A stretch of DNA of 64,000 bases from DASUXA01 sp036378155 (GCA_036378155.1 DASUXA010000097.1:56244-120243); one strand, 5' to 3'; positions 32,202-40,751 are shown, counted from the stretch's first letter. Program-made: numbers and translations. The notes: generated by a model not told the origin, from the sequence alone.

Positions 32202-32783
32202 TCACGGTGCCGACGGGCTCGGGTCGGCTCCGCAGTACAGGTAGATCGTGTCGTTCCAGTGCACGTCGTCGGCGTCGGGCGACGGGTTCTCGGCGGTCAC
32301 CACGCCCGACCGACCGCTCGGGTACTGCGGGTACAGTCCCGCCTCGGCGGCGTCGTGCCCGGCTTCGTTGCAGGACCTGCCGACCAGGTCGGGCGGGGTC
32401 AGCAGGGGCGCCGCGCCCCGCACGTACACCTTGACCGTGATCCCCTTCGGCACCGGAGCGCCGGCGGGCGGGTCGGTCGCGCGGACCGACCGGTCGGTGC
32501 CGTCGGCGGCGAAGACGAGTCGCACCCCGAGCTGGAAGCCGCGCAGAGTACGCCGCGCGTCCGCGAAGTCCTGCCCCACCAGGTCCGGCATGACCAGCGG
32601 TTGCAGCGACTCGATCGGGGACGGTTCGCCGCTGCCGGTCGGACCGACCACGGCGGTCGGGCTCGGCGGCGCGGCGTGCCGATCGCGCGGCGCGGAACGC
32701 GTCGTGTACACCCATCCCGCCGCCGCGGCGCCCACCACGACCACGGCGACGACCGTGCCGATCGTCATGCCTCGACTCGCCAT
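32202..32783 (-). CDS. PASTA-domain membrane protein without kinase, 2
   Basis: A 193-aa protein. An N-terminal membrane helix (MTIGTVVAVVVVGAAAAGWV) is followed by two PASTA-like domains (VMPDLVGQDFADARRTLRGF ... DPPAGAPVPKGITVKVYVRG; and LTPPDLVGRSCNEAGHDAAE). ATG 32783 has GAGGAGG 8 nt upstream; the open frame extends to 32960 without support. The two adjacent kinase-free PASTA proteins suggest a wall-sensing or scaffold function, which is an inference. Confidence 0.72.
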   Translation of the reverse strand: MASRGMTIGTVVAVVVVGAAAAGWVYTTRSAPRDRHAAPPSPTAVVGPTGSGEPSPIESLQPLVMPDLVGQDFADARRTLRGFQLGVRLVFAADGTDRSVRATDPPAGAPVPKGITVKVYVRGAAPLLTPPDLVGRSCNEAGHDAAEAGLYPQYPSGRSGVVTAENPSPDADDVHWNDTIYLYCGADPSPSAP

Positions 32784-32888
32784 ACCTTGGTCCTCCTCGA
32801 GTCCGAAGTGTGACGCCGACGCGCAACCGTGGCGGCATCGGGTGTCGGCGGGTCGCTCATACGCACCGATCTCGATAGGCTGCCGCCC

Positions 32889-34028
32889 ATGGCCGAACGA
32901 GGCTGGGGAGGGTCGATCGCCACGGCGGTCGGCGTAGCGGGCGGCGCGGGCGCCGCCCAACTCGGACTGGGCTACGGCCTGGGCATTGTGGTATGGCCAC
33001 GGACGACCGGCGCGGCGGCGGAGAGCACCTGGCTAGCCAGCCTCGCGTGGACGACCTGGATCGCGGCGAGCGCCGCCGTGATCGGGGCGATCGTCGCGGA
33101 CCGACTGTCGGTCGGGACGACCGGTACGCCGATCCTCGCGGCGCGCGAACGGTTGTCCGGGCGGGTCGCGACGTCGGCGTGGCGGTTGACGCTGGCGCTC
33201 GCCGCCGTGATCGGAGCCCTCATCACGGTCCCGTTGGTGACCATGCCGGCACGCGACGTGGTGCGTCCCGAGACGTACGCGCCCGAGCTGATCGCGGCGG
33301 GGTACGCGATCCTCGGGGTGATCGTCGGGCTCGGCGTCGCGATCGCCTCGCTCGCGGCGCGCGCTATCGCGGCGAACGTACTGGCGACCACGGCGTGGCT
33401 GTGGGTTCTCGCGGTGATCGCGGTGATCGACTCGGTGGCGAGCGGCGGCGCGCCGGGAACGACCAGGCTGAGCGCCTGGCGGTTCACGCACGGCGGCTGG
33501 GTACGCGAAACGCTGTACGTCCCCGGTGCCCTGCTCATGCTGGTCGCCGCGTTCGCGATCGGCGCGCTCGCCGCGTGGCGGGCGGCACGGCGCGACGACA
33601 ACCGGGTCGGTGTCGCGATCTCCGGCGCGGTCGGACCGTTCCTGGTCGCGGCGGCGTACTTCCTGGCCGCGCCCAAGCTGACCGGCGCGCTTCCGGATGA
33701 GCAACTGTCGGCGTACCTGATGGCGCCGTATGCGGTGATGACCGGGCTGGCCGGGTCGGTGCTGATGGTCACCCGCTCCGCGCAGCCGGGCCGGTCGTCG
33801 GCGGCGCGCCCGGAGCCGGAACCGGACGACGAACCGAGCGGCGCCGAGCCGCCCCGCGCCCCGGTCGTGCCGCAGCCCGCCGACGGCGCCGAAGCCGACG
33901 CCGCCGCTCGCGCGATGGCGGAGGTTGAGGAGGTGCTGGGGCGACCGGACGAGCCGCCGGGCGACGAGCCGCCGCCGTCGAACGTGCCGAAGCCGCGTAC
34001 CGGTCGCGCCCGGACGCGGACACGCTGA
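32889..34028 (+). CDS. Polytopic membrane protein of unknown function
   Basis: A 379-aa protein with about eight membrane helices in residues 10-300 and an acidic Pro/Glu-rich cytoplasmic tail ending in Arg/Thr repeats. ATG 32889 gives MAERGWGGSIATAVGVAGGA. It is divergent from the PASTA genes and convergent with the ligase gene, with 3 nt between the stop codons. No transporter motif was recognised. Confidence 0.75.
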   Translation: MAERGWGGSIATAVGVAGGAGAAQLGLGYGLGIVVWPRTTGAAAESTWLASLAWTTWIAASAAVIGAIVADRLSVGTTGTPILAARERLSGRVATSAWRLTLALAAVIGALITVPLVTMPARDVVRPETYAPELIAAGYAILGVIVGLGVAIASLAARAIAANVLATTAWLWVLAVIAVIDSVASGGAPGTTRLSAWRFTHGGWVRETLYVPGALLMLVAAFAIGALAAWRAARRDDNRVGVAISGAVGPFLVAAAYFLAAPKLTGALPDEQLSAYLMAPYAVMTGLAGSVLMVTRSAQPGRSSAARPEPEPDDEPSGAEPPRAPVVPQPADGAEADAAARAMAEVEEVLGRPDEPPGDEPPPSNVPKPRTGRARTRTR

Positions 34029-34031
34029 GGG

Positions 34032-35510
34032 TCAGTCGACCGGCCAGGTGTGTACCGGTTCGTTCTCCGCCAGATGCGTGGCGTACCGCCGCAGCATCGC
34101 CCGCAATGCCGCCGGTCGGTCGAGGTGGTACCGCTCCTCGATCCGGCTGACTACGTCGACCTGCCAGCTCGCCCCGTTGCGACGGGTACGGCAGCGCTGC
34201 TCGATCACGCCGAGCAGCCGGTCGCGCACGTCCGGCGCGACCCCGTACCGGTCCAGTCCGTCGGCGGCGAGCGGCAGCAGTCGGTCGAGCACCAGGTCGG
34301 TCGCGCGCACTTCGCCGAACCGGGGCCAGTACACCTGGGCCGCGACGCCGTCCCGCGCGCCGATGTGGAAGTTTTCCTCCGCCTGGCTGAACGTGAGCTG
34401 GGTCCAGACCGGTCGGTCCGCCTCCACCAGGGCGCGTACCAGCCCGAAGTAGAACGCCGCGTTGGCGAGCACGTCGACCACGGTCGGACCGGACGGCAGG
34501 ACGCGGTTCTCCACCCGCAGGTGCGGTCGACCGGCGGTGATGTCGTACACCGGGCGGTTCCACCGGTACACGGTGCCGTTGTGCAGTCGCAGCTCCGCGA
34601 GCCGTGGCACACCGTGGTCGCGCAGAACCTCGATCGGGTCCTCGTCGTCGCAGATGGGCAGCAGCGGCGGGAAGTACCGGACGTTCTCCTCGAACAGATC
34701 GAAAATCGACGTGATCCACCGCTCGCCGAACCACACCCGGGGGCGGACGCCCTGGGCGCGCAACTCGTCCGGTCGCGCGTCGGTAGCCTGCTCGAACAGC
34801 GCGATCCGGGTTTCCGCCCAGAGTTGCCGACCGAACAGGTACGGCGAGTTCGCGCCGAGTGCCAGCTGCAACCCGGCGATCGCCTGCGCGGCGTTCCAGT
34901 AGTCCGCGAACCGCTCCGGCGCGACCTGCAGGTGCAGTTGGCTGCTGGTACCGGCGGCCTCCGGCGCGATCGATTCGGTGCTCATCCGCAGCCGCTCGGC
35001 TCCCCGGATGTCGATGCTGAGATCCTCGCCCCGCGCGGTCACGATTTCGTCGTTGAGCAGTTGGTACCGGGCGTTCGCCGACAGGTTGCCGAGGATCGCG
35101 TGTTCCGGATCGAGGGTCGGCAGGATTCCGATCAACACCAGGTGAGCGTCCGACTTCTGGGCACGCTCGTCGGCGTAGCCGAGGCTGACGCGGATCTCCC
35201 GCTCGTACTCCTCGAAGCCCCGGTCGGCGATCAGCCGCGGCGGCACGTTGAGTTCGAGGTTGAACCGGCCCAGTTCGGGTTGGAACAGCGGGTCGGCGAT
35301 GTCGGCGAGTACCTGTGCGTTGCACATCGCCGGCCGGGCGTCGCCGTGGATCAGGTCGATTTCCAGTTCCAAGCCGGTCGTCGGCTGGTCGGCGTCGAAC
35401 CGCAGCCGGTCCAGCATCAGTGCGAACGCGTCCAGACACCGGCGGACCTTCGCGCGGTACCGCTGCCGGTCATGTCGCTCGAAAGTGACGAAACTGACGT
35501 CCTTGCCCAT
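34032..35510 (-). CDS. GCS2-type glutamate-cysteine ligase family protein
   Basis: A 492-aa carboxylate-amine ligase of the GCS2 fold. Family features include TTGLELEIDLI, FQPELGRFNLELNVPP, DAHLVLIGILPTL, SSQLHLQV, PHLRVENRVLPSGPTVVDVL and SQAEENFHIGARDG. Members make gamma-glutamylcysteine (for example EgtA in ergothioneine synthesis) or other glutamyl amides. No egt or mycothiol genes adjoin, so the substrate is open. ATG 35510 begins GKDVSFVTFERHDRQRYR. Confidence 0.82.
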   Translation of the reverse strand: MGKDVSFVTFERHDRQRYRAKVRRCLDAFALMLDRLRFDADQPTTGLELEIDLIHGDARPAMCNAQVLADIADPLFQPELGRFNLELNVPPRLIADRGFEEYEREIRVSLGYADERAQKSDAHLVLIGILPTLDPEHAILGNLSANARYQLLNDEIVTARGEDLSIDIRGAERLRMSTESIAPEAAGTSSQLHLQVAPERFADYWNAAQAIAGLQLALGANSPYLFGRQLWAETRIALFEQATDARPDELRAQGVRPRVWFGERWITSIFDLFEENVRYFPPLLPICDDEDPIEVLRDHGVPRLAELRLHNGTVYRWNRPVYDITAGRPHLRVENRVLPSGPTVVDVLANAAFYFGLVRALVEADRPVWTQLTFSQAEENFHIGARDGVAAQVYWPRFGEVRATDLVLDRLLPLAADGLDRYGVAPDVRDRLLGVIEQRCRTRRNGASWQVDVVSRIEERYHLDRPAALRAMLRRYATHLAENEPVHTWPVD

Positions 35511-35626
35511 TCGGCCCCCACCTGGGAGTCGCAGTTGCCACTAACGGTAGGTGGTCGAGTGGTTACGAACCAGTGCCGAACGGACCGAGATTTCATGGCA
35601 CGCGAGTCCGGGTACATCAGACAAAT

Positions 35627-35654
35627 CGGCGAGGGTGAATGCTCACCCTCGCCG
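35627..35654 (-). terminator. Terminator after the YceI gene
   Basis: A 12-bp perfect stem CGGCGAGGGTGA with loop ATGC lies 18 nt past the YceI stop codon. Confidence 0.8.
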
Positions 35655-35672
35655 ACCTCGCAAATCGTGCGA

Positions 35673-36251
35673 TCAGCCCTTCCGGACCGCCTCGCCGTCA
35701 ATCTCGATCTTGACCTTCCGGCCCACCAGTACACCGCCGGTTTCCAGCGCCTGGTTCCAGGTCAGACCGAACTCCTCGCGGTCGATCTCGGTCGACGCGC
35801 TGAACCCGAAGACCTCCTGGCCCCACGGGCTGACCGCGGTGCCCTCGAACTCGACCCTGAGCTCGACCGGGCGCGTCACGCCACGGATGCTCAGCTCGCC
35901 GGGCAGCACGAACTCGGTTCCGGAGAACGAGCCGATGCCGGTCGCCCGGAACTCGATCGTCGGGTACTTCTCGACCTCGAGGAAGTCGCCGCTGCGCAGG
36001 TGCGCGTCGCGGTCCGCGACCCCGGTGTCGATGCTCGCCGCCTGGATCGTCGCCGTGACCGACGAGGCGAGCGGGTCCTCGGCGACCGTGATCTCCCCGG
36101 ACACGTCGGTGAACGCGCCGCGCACCTTGTTGACCATCAGGTGACGAGCCACGAACCCGACGCGGGTGTGCGCGGGGTCGATCGAGAACGTCCCCGGCTG
36201 CGGGATGGTGACGCCGTTGAAGTCGCGGGTGGCAACAGTGCTCGCGGTCAT
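35673..36251 (-). CDS. YceI family lipocalin-like protein
   Basis: A 192-aa cytoplasmic YceI-fold protein, a family that binds isoprenoid or fatty-acid-type ligands. Typical features are FSIDPAHTRVGFVARHLMVNKVRGAF, LRSGDFLEVEKYPTIEF, LSIRGVTRPVELRV and DREEFGLTWNQALETGGVLV. ATG 36251 has AAGGA upstream; the longer frame to 36617 runs antisense through the regulator. It is divergent from a MarR regulator and likely controlled by it. Confidence 0.9.
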   Translation of the reverse strand: MTASTVATRDFNGVTIPQPGTFSIDPAHTRVGFVARHLMVNKVRGAFTDVSGEITVAEDPLASSVTATIQAASIDTGVADRDAHLRSGDFLEVEKYPTIEFRATGIGSFSGTEFVLPGELSIRGVTRPVELRVEFEGTAVSPWGQEVFGFSASTEIDREEFGLTWNQALETGGVLVGRKVKIEIDGEAVRKG

Positions 36252-36265
36252 CTGGAGATCCTTCC

Positions 36266-36294
36266 TCAGTGACATGTCAGAACTATCTGACTGA
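36266..36294. promoter_or_regulatory. Operator-like inverted repeat between yceI and marR
   Basis: GTCAG-AACTAT-CTGAC (36276-36291) is a perfect inverted repeat nested within TCAGT/ACTGA at the outer ends (36266-36294). It sits in the divergent promoter region 15 bp from the YceI start and 55 bp from the MarR start. It is the natural binding site candidate for the MarR protein. Confidence 0.6.
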
Positions 36295-36348
36295 GCAACT
36301 ATACACGCGACAATATTCCGCACAGCAACATGTGGTAGTGTGGGGCGC

Positions 36349-36903
36349 ATGGAGTTGTTCGACGACCCGCGCATCACGGCGGTCGGGCTGTTCGCCGAGG
36401 CGTACGGCGGGCTCGTCGCGCGCTTCACCGCGCAGATCGCCGAACACAAGCTCTCCATCGTCGAGTTCGAGGTGCTGCTCCGCCTGGCGAGATCGCCCGA
36501 GAGCCGGCTGCGGATGACCGACCTCGCCGCGCAGACCTCGCTTACCACCAGCGGGATCACCCGCGTCGTCGACCGCCTCGAACGCGACGGGCTGGTGCGC
36601 CGCGACGCGTGTCCCACCGACCGGCGGATCTCGTACGCGGTGGTGACCGAGGCGGGTCGCGCGAGGCTGGATGCCGTCCTCCCCGGTCACCTCGAGGTCA
36701 TCGATCGCTGGCTGACCGGTCTGCTGTCCAAGGAGCAGTTGGAGGCGTTGCTGTCGGCGCTACGGGTCGTCCGCGACGCGGTTCGACCGTGGGCCACCGC
36801 CGGCGCGAGCGATTCAACCAGACAGCCGCCCCGGCAGCCGGCAGAAACACCGGCAGGACCGCAGCGGCATACCTTGGCAGTCCCCCACGATCAGGACGAA
36901 TGA
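36349..36903 (+). CDS. MarR-family transcriptional regulator
   Basis: A 184-aa regulator with a winged helix (LRMTDLAAQTSLTTSGITRVVDRLERDGLVRRDACPTD, broken here: the recognition helix is TTSGITRVVDRLERDGL). ATG 36349 begins MELFDDPRITAVGLF. It has no Shine-Dalgarno, and TAGTGT lies 9 nt upstream, consistent with a leaderless transcript. The in-frame GTG at 36340 is an alternative. It is divergent from yceI, the probable target. Confidence 0.87.
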   Translation: MELFDDPRITAVGLFAEAYGGLVARFTAQIAEHKLSIVEFEVLLRLARSPESRLRMTDLAAQTSLTTSGITRVVDRLERDGLVRRDACPTDRRISYAVVTEAGRARLDAVLPGHLEVIDRWLTGLLSKEQLEALLSALRVVRDAVRPWATAGASDSTRQPPRQPAETPAGPQRHTLAVPHDQDE

Positions 36904-36939
36904 CGTCGTCCGCCGCGCTAGCCTTCGGCGGCGGGGAAT

Positions 36940-36999
36940 CCGGTGTGTACGGGCGAGGAAGGTGGGGGCCCGAAGGGGGCTTCGCCCGTACCCCACCGG
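36940..36999. terminator. Terminator between convergent MarR and XRE genes
   Basis: The arm GTACGGGCGA (36947-36956) pairs with TCGCCCGTAC (36982-36991), and outer CCGGTG pairs with CACCGG. The 25-nt loop is G/C-rich. It lies between the stop codons at 36903 and 37009. Confidence 0.65.
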
Positions 37000-37008
37000 T
37001 GTCTTCCG

Positions 37009-37473
37009 TCACTCGTCGTCGGGCTCGACGTGTCCGGGTCCCGATCGGAGCTCATCCACCGCCGCCGGCTCGACCGCGTCCGGACGGCACACCCGCGACA
37101 ACTCAGCCAGCAGCACGCCCCGGTCCTGCGGGTCGTCGACCTTTTCCACGAGGCTGATCAGGGCGGCGACCGCGTCGCGTACGTCGTATCGCACCGTCGC
37201 CGCGTCAGCGCCGACCGACCGCCCCGACGTCGGCGCCGTCGCGACCCGACGTCCGGCACGCGCCGCGCGCAGGAACACGTCGCGATCGGTACCGGTCAGA
37301 CCCAGCGCGGTGGCGAGCAGCTCCGCCGTGGCACGCTGCGGCATCGCCCGACCGCGTTCCAGCTCGCGCAGGGTGCGGACGCCGATCCGGGCGCGCCCGG
37401 CGAGTTCGTCCTGGGTCAGCCGGGCCGCCTGGCGGTGTCGCCGAAGCAGCTGGGGGAAGGTGTTCGAGGACAT
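37009..37473 (-). CDS. XRE-family helix-turn-helix regulator
   Basis: A 154-aa protein with an N-terminal helix-turn-helix (LLRRHRQAARLTQDELAGRA, GVRTLRELERGRAMPQRATA) and a C-terminal helical region without a recognised domain. The start is uncertain: ATG 37473 (MSSNTFPQLL) or ATG 37491. Neither has a clear ribosome site, so a leaderless message is possible. It lies just downstream of the catabolic locus but is separated from it by about 160 nt and is not part of it. Confidence 0.75.
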   Translation of the reverse strand: MSSNTFPQLLRRHRQAARLTQDELAGRARIGVRTLRELERGRAMPQRATAELLATALGLTGTDRDVFLRAARAGRRVATAPTSGRSVGADAATVRYDVRDAVAALISLVEKVDDPQDRGVLLAELSRVCRPDAVEPAAVDELRSGPGHVEPDDE

Positions 37474-37636
37474 CGCGAACGCGGCGGGCATGGTCCGGAA
37501 GGGTACGCAAGCCCTGTGACGGTGGACAGAGCCGAGTCGGGGTCGCGACGCTTTCGCCCCGCGCGTCGGCGGCGCCGCCGATCGGCGGCGCCGGCAACAC
37601 ACCGTCAGGTCCCGTTGTCCCCCGTTGTCGGGGCTA

Positions 37637-38791
37637 CTACGACAGCCCGAGATCACGAGCGATGATCATGCGTTGCACCTCCGACGTGCCCTCGCCGATC
37701 TCGAGGATCTTCGAGTCGCGCCACATCCGGGCGACCGGAGTCTCGTTCATGAACCCGTACCCGCCGAACACCTGGGTCGCCTCGCGCGCGTTGGTCACCG
37801 CGATCTCACTGGCGTACAGCTTCGCGATCGCCGCCTGGCGCTTGAAGTCCTCGCCGGCGAGCATCCGCGCCGCGGCGTCGTAGTACGCCAACCGCGCCGT
37901 GTGCGCCCGCGTCTCCATGTCCGCGATCTTGAACTGGATCGCCTGGTACGAGCCGATCGCGCGGCCGAACGCCTGGCGCTGCTTCGCGTACTCCAGCGAT
38001 TCGTCGACGCAGCCCTGGGCGAGCCCCACCGACAGCGCCGCGATCGCGATCCGCCCCTCGTCGAGGATGCGCAGGAACTGGGCGAAGCCGCGGCCACGCT
38101 GACCGAGCAGGTTCTCCGCCGGTACCCGCACGTCGTCGAAGTGCAGTTCGTGGGTGTCCGAGGCGCACCAGCCGACCTTGGAGTAACCGGGCGCGACGGT
38201 GAAGCCCGGGGTACCGGTCGGCACGATGATCGAGGAGACCTCCTTGGAGCCGTCCGGTTTGGTACCGGTCACGGCGGTCACGGTGACCAGCGCGGTGATG
38301 TCGGTACCGGAGTTGGTGATGAACGCCTTGCTGCCGTTGATCACCCAGTGGTCGCCGTCGAGCACCGCGCGGGTCTGGGTGCTGCCCGCGTCCGACCCGC
38401 CGCCGGGCTCGGTCAACCCGAAGCCAGCCAGCGCCTCGCCGCTGGTCAACCGGGGCAGCCAGGTGCGCTTCTGCTCCTCGGTACCGAACCGGAAGATGGG
38501 CATGGCGCCCAGCGAGATGGCTGCTTCGAGGGTGATCGCCACCGAGGAGTCGACCCGCGCGAGTTCCTCCAGGGCGAGGCAGAGCGCGAAGTAGTCGCCG
38601 CCCATGCCGCCGTACTCCTCGGGGAACGGCAGACCGAACAGGCCCATCTTGCCCATCTGCCGGATGATCTCGTACGGAAACGCATGCCGCTCGTAGTACT
38701 CGCCGATGACCGGCGCGACCACCTCGCTGGCGAACTCCCGCACGCTCTGCCGCAGCGCTTCGTGCTCGGCGCTGAGCCGGAAATCGGGCAT
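37637..38791 (-). CDS. Acyl-CoA dehydrogenase (branched-chain/isovaleryl-CoA type)
   Basis: A 384-aa FAD enzyme catalysing alpha,beta-dehydrogenation of an acyl-CoA and donating electrons to ETF. Signatures are FGLTEPGGGSDAGSTQT, GSKAFITNSG, and GEGTSEVQR near the C-terminus. The Glu in GEGTSEVQ is at the catalytic position of short/medium/branched-chain dehydrogenases. True isovaleryl-CoA dehydrogenases usually carry the base elsewhere, so context rather than the active site argues for isovaleryl-CoA. ATG 38791 has AAAGGAG 5 nt upstream. It follows the carboxyltransferase gene by 51 nt in the same operon. Confidence 0.87.
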   Translation of the reverse strand: MPDFRLSAEHEALRQSVREFASEVVAPVIGEYYERHAFPYEIIRQMGKMGLFGLPFPEEYGGMGGDYFALCLALEELARVDSSVAITLEAAISLGAMPIFRFGTEEQKRTWLPRLTSGEALAGFGLTEPGGGSDAGSTQTRAVLDGDHWVINGSKAFITNSGTDITALVTVTAVTGTKPDGSKEVSSIIVPTGTPGFTVAPGYSKVGWCASDTHELHFDDVRVPAENLLGQRGRGFAQFLRILDEGRIAIAALSVGLAQGCVDESLEYAKQRQAFGRAIGSYQAIQFKIADMETRAHTARLAYYDAAARMLAGEDFKRQAAIAKLYASEIAVTNAREATQVFGGYGFMNETPVARMWRDSKILEIGEGTSEVQRMIIARDLGLS

Positions 38792-38842
38792 CTGTACTCC
38801 TTTGTACAAGCCGCGACGCCACCCCGTCGCGGGCCGAACAGG

Positions 38843-40405
38843 TCAGACAGGCGTGACGCCGTGCCGGCGCCGCGAGAAGTGCCGGTCCTTGCCGCGTGCC
38901 GCGGCGAGCCGGCGGATGAGTTCCGCCCGCAACTCGTGCGGTTCGACGATCGCGTCGACGACGAGTTCGCTGGCCAGACGCAGGATGTCGATGTCGCGTT
39001 CGTACTCGGCGCGCTTCTCGGCGACGAACGCCGCCCGCGCCTCGTCGTCCGGCAGCGCCGCGATCTTGTTGGCGTACACGGCGTTCACCGCCGCGTCCGC
39101 GCCCATCACCGCGATCTTCGCGGTGGGCAGGGCGATCGTGGCGTCCGGCTCGAAACCGGGACCCGCCATCGCGTACAGCCCGGCGCCGTACGCCTTGCGG
39201 ACCACGACGCAGATCTTCGGTACCGTCGCCTCGGAGATCGCGGTGATCATCTTCGCGCCGTGCCGGATGATGCCCTGCTTCTCGACGGCGGTACCGACCA
39301 TGAATCCGGGTACGTCGGCAAGAAAGAGCAGCGGCACGTTGAAAGCGTCGCATAGCTGGACGAACCGGGTTGCCTTGTCGGCTGAGTCCACGAACAACAC
39401 GCCGCCCTTGTGCAGCGAGTTGTTAGCCACCACGCCGACGACTTCGCCGTCGAGCCGACCGAACCCGATCGTCACCTCGCGCGCCCACAGCGCCTGGATC
39501 TCGAAGAAGCTGTCCGCGTCGAGCAGACCCTTGACGTACCGGCGCATGTCGAACGCCTGCCGCTCGCTCGCCGGTACCAGCGCCGCCAGGTCCACGTTGG
39601 CGGGCGCGTCCACCGCCGGGGCGGACGGCGGCTGCTGGGTCCAGTTGTCCGGCAGGTACGACAGGTAGCGCTTCACCACGTCCAGCGCTTCCTGCTCGGT
39701 CTTACACAGGAAGTGACCCACGCCCGACTCGCGGCAGTGCACCGACGCCCCGCCCATCGCCTCGAGGGTGGTCTTCTCGCCGGTGACCATCTCGACCATC
39801 CGGTCCGAGCCGAGGTACATCGACGCGTTGCCGTCCACCATCGCGACGACGTCGCAGAACGCCGGGATGTACGCCCCACCCGCGGCGCTTGGTCCGAACA
39901 GCGCGCAGACCTGCGGGATCGAACCGCTCGCCCGGACCTGGTTCCAGAAGATCTTTCCGGCGCCGCGCCGACCGGGGAACAGTTCGACCTGGTCGGTGAT
40001 GCGCGCCCCAGCCGAGTCGACCAGGTACACCATGGGTATGCCCGAGCTGTAGGCGCGCTCGATGATCCGGATGATCTTCTCCACGGTACGGGCGCCCCAC
40101 GAGCCCGCCTTGACCGTCGAGTCGTTCGCCATCAGGCAGACCTGCCGCCCGTTGATGGTTGCGCTGCCCGTCACCACGCCGTCGGCGGGCAGCCCGTCCG
40201 CGAGCGCATTGGCGAACAACCCGTCCTCGACGAAGGAACCCTCGTCGACGAGCAACGCGATCCGCTCGCGTGCGAACAACTTGCCCTTCGCGGCATTCGC
40301 CGCGTGGTACTTCTCGGCGCCACCGGCCTGGACCCGCTTACGCACCTGTTCCAGGGCGTCGCCACCGGCGTCGCGATCTTCCAGGGCGTCGCCGTCGAGC
40401 GTCAC
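38843..40405 (-). CDS. mccB: Acyl-CoA carboxylase carboxyltransferase (methylcrotonyl-CoA carboxylase beta type)
   Basis: A 520-aa carboxyltransferase that moves CO2 from biotin to an acyl-CoA, here probably 3-methylcrotonyl-CoA. Characteristic parts are LFARERIALLVDEGSFVE, VDSAGARITDQVELFPGR, FGPSAAGGAYIPAFCDVVAM, FLADVPGFMVGTAVEKQGII and RKAYGAGLYAMAGPGFEPDA. GTG 40405 has GAGGAGG 5 nt upstream. The substrate is assigned from linkage to HMG-CoA lyase, biotin carboxylase and an acyl-CoA dehydrogenase. An operator-like palindrome lies 26 bp upstream of the start. Confidence 0.85.
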   Translation of the reverse strand: MTLDGDALEDRDAGGDALEQVRKRVQAGGAEKYHAANAAKGKLFARERIALLVDEGSFVEDGLFANALADGLPADGVVTGSATINGRQVCLMANDSTVKAGSWGARTVEKIIRIIERAYSSGIPMVYLVDSAGARITDQVELFPGRRGAGKIFWNQVRASGSIPQVCALFGPSAAGGAYIPAFCDVVAMVDGNASMYLGSDRMVEMVTGEKTTLEAMGGASVHCRESGVGHFLCKTEQEALDVVKRYLSYLPDNWTQQPPSAPAVDAPANVDLAALVPASERQAFDMRRYVKGLLDADSFFEIQALWAREVTIGFGRLDGEVVGVVANNSLHKGGVLFVDSADKATRFVQLCDAFNVPLLFLADVPGFMVGTAVEKQGIIRHGAKMITAISEATVPKICVVVRKAYGAGLYAMAGPGFEPDATIALPTAKIAVMGADAAVNAVYANKIAALPDDEARAAFVAEKRAEYERDIDILRLASELVVDAIVEPHELRAELIRRLAAARGKDRHFSRRRHGVTPV

Positions 40406-40430
40406 CGCCGCCTCCTCGGGATACCGTGAC

Positions 40431-40446
40431 CTGAACGATCGTTAGG
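40431..40446. promoter_or_regulatory. TetR operator-like site O1
   Basis: CTGAACGATCGTTAGG, with the perfect core AACGATCGTT, lies 26 bp upstream of the carboxyltransferase start. The identical 16-mer is found upstream of the biotin carboxylase gene at 43025-43040, next to a TetR gene. The shape is typical of TetR-family operators. Confidence 0.75.
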
Positions 40447-40742
40447 TTAACCCAATCGGCGACGGCGATGCACCGACGGTCGGCGAGGTGTTCGTTACGG
40501 CGTACGGGTAGCGGCGCGCGCGGTCCACGCCCCGACCCCGACCAAGGATGCCGCTTTACCCGTACAACGGTGGTGGTGTACGTACACCACCACCGTTGTA
40601 CGGGTGCGAAAGAGCATCCCGGCTGGACTGGCGAGGTCGGTCCGTCGCGCGGGATCGAGCGGGGCGACCCGGCAGGGCGCGACCGAGCGGGGCGAGCCGG
40701 CAGGGCGCGACCGAGCGGGGCGACCTGGCAGGGCGCGACCGG
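40447..40742. other. Intergenic region with large palindrome and tandem repeats
   Basis: No gene is seen between the HMG-CoA lyase stop and operator O1. The stretch contains a 48-bp perfect palindrome and three and a half 28-bp tandem repeats, listed separately. Confidence 0.7.
40558..40605. repeat. 48-bp perfect palindrome B, centred on TGTACGTACA
   Basis: The left arm begins ACCCGTACAACGG and runs through GTGGTGTAC; the right arm is its exact complement with no loop. Both outer flanks carry AAAG followed by a GCATCC-type block (GGATGCCGCTTT on the left, GCGAAAGAGCATCC on the right). It lies about 140 nt past the HMG-CoA lyase stop, so it may act as a terminator. Its relation to palindrome A at 26.87 kb suggests a dispersed element. 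Confidence 0.75.
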
Positions 40743-40751
40743 TCAGAGCGC
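40653..40751. repeat. 28-bp tandem repeat, 3.5 copies
   Basis: Units at 40653-40680, 40681-40708 and 40709-40736 follow GAyCGAGCGGGGCGAsCy-GGCAGGGCGC with only a few substitutions. A partial fourth unit at 40737-40751 overlaps the 3' end of the HMG-CoA lyase gene. Confidence 0.8.

Noticed and set aside
40653..40751. CRISPR repeats
   Set aside because: The 28-bp units are directly adjacent with no spacers.
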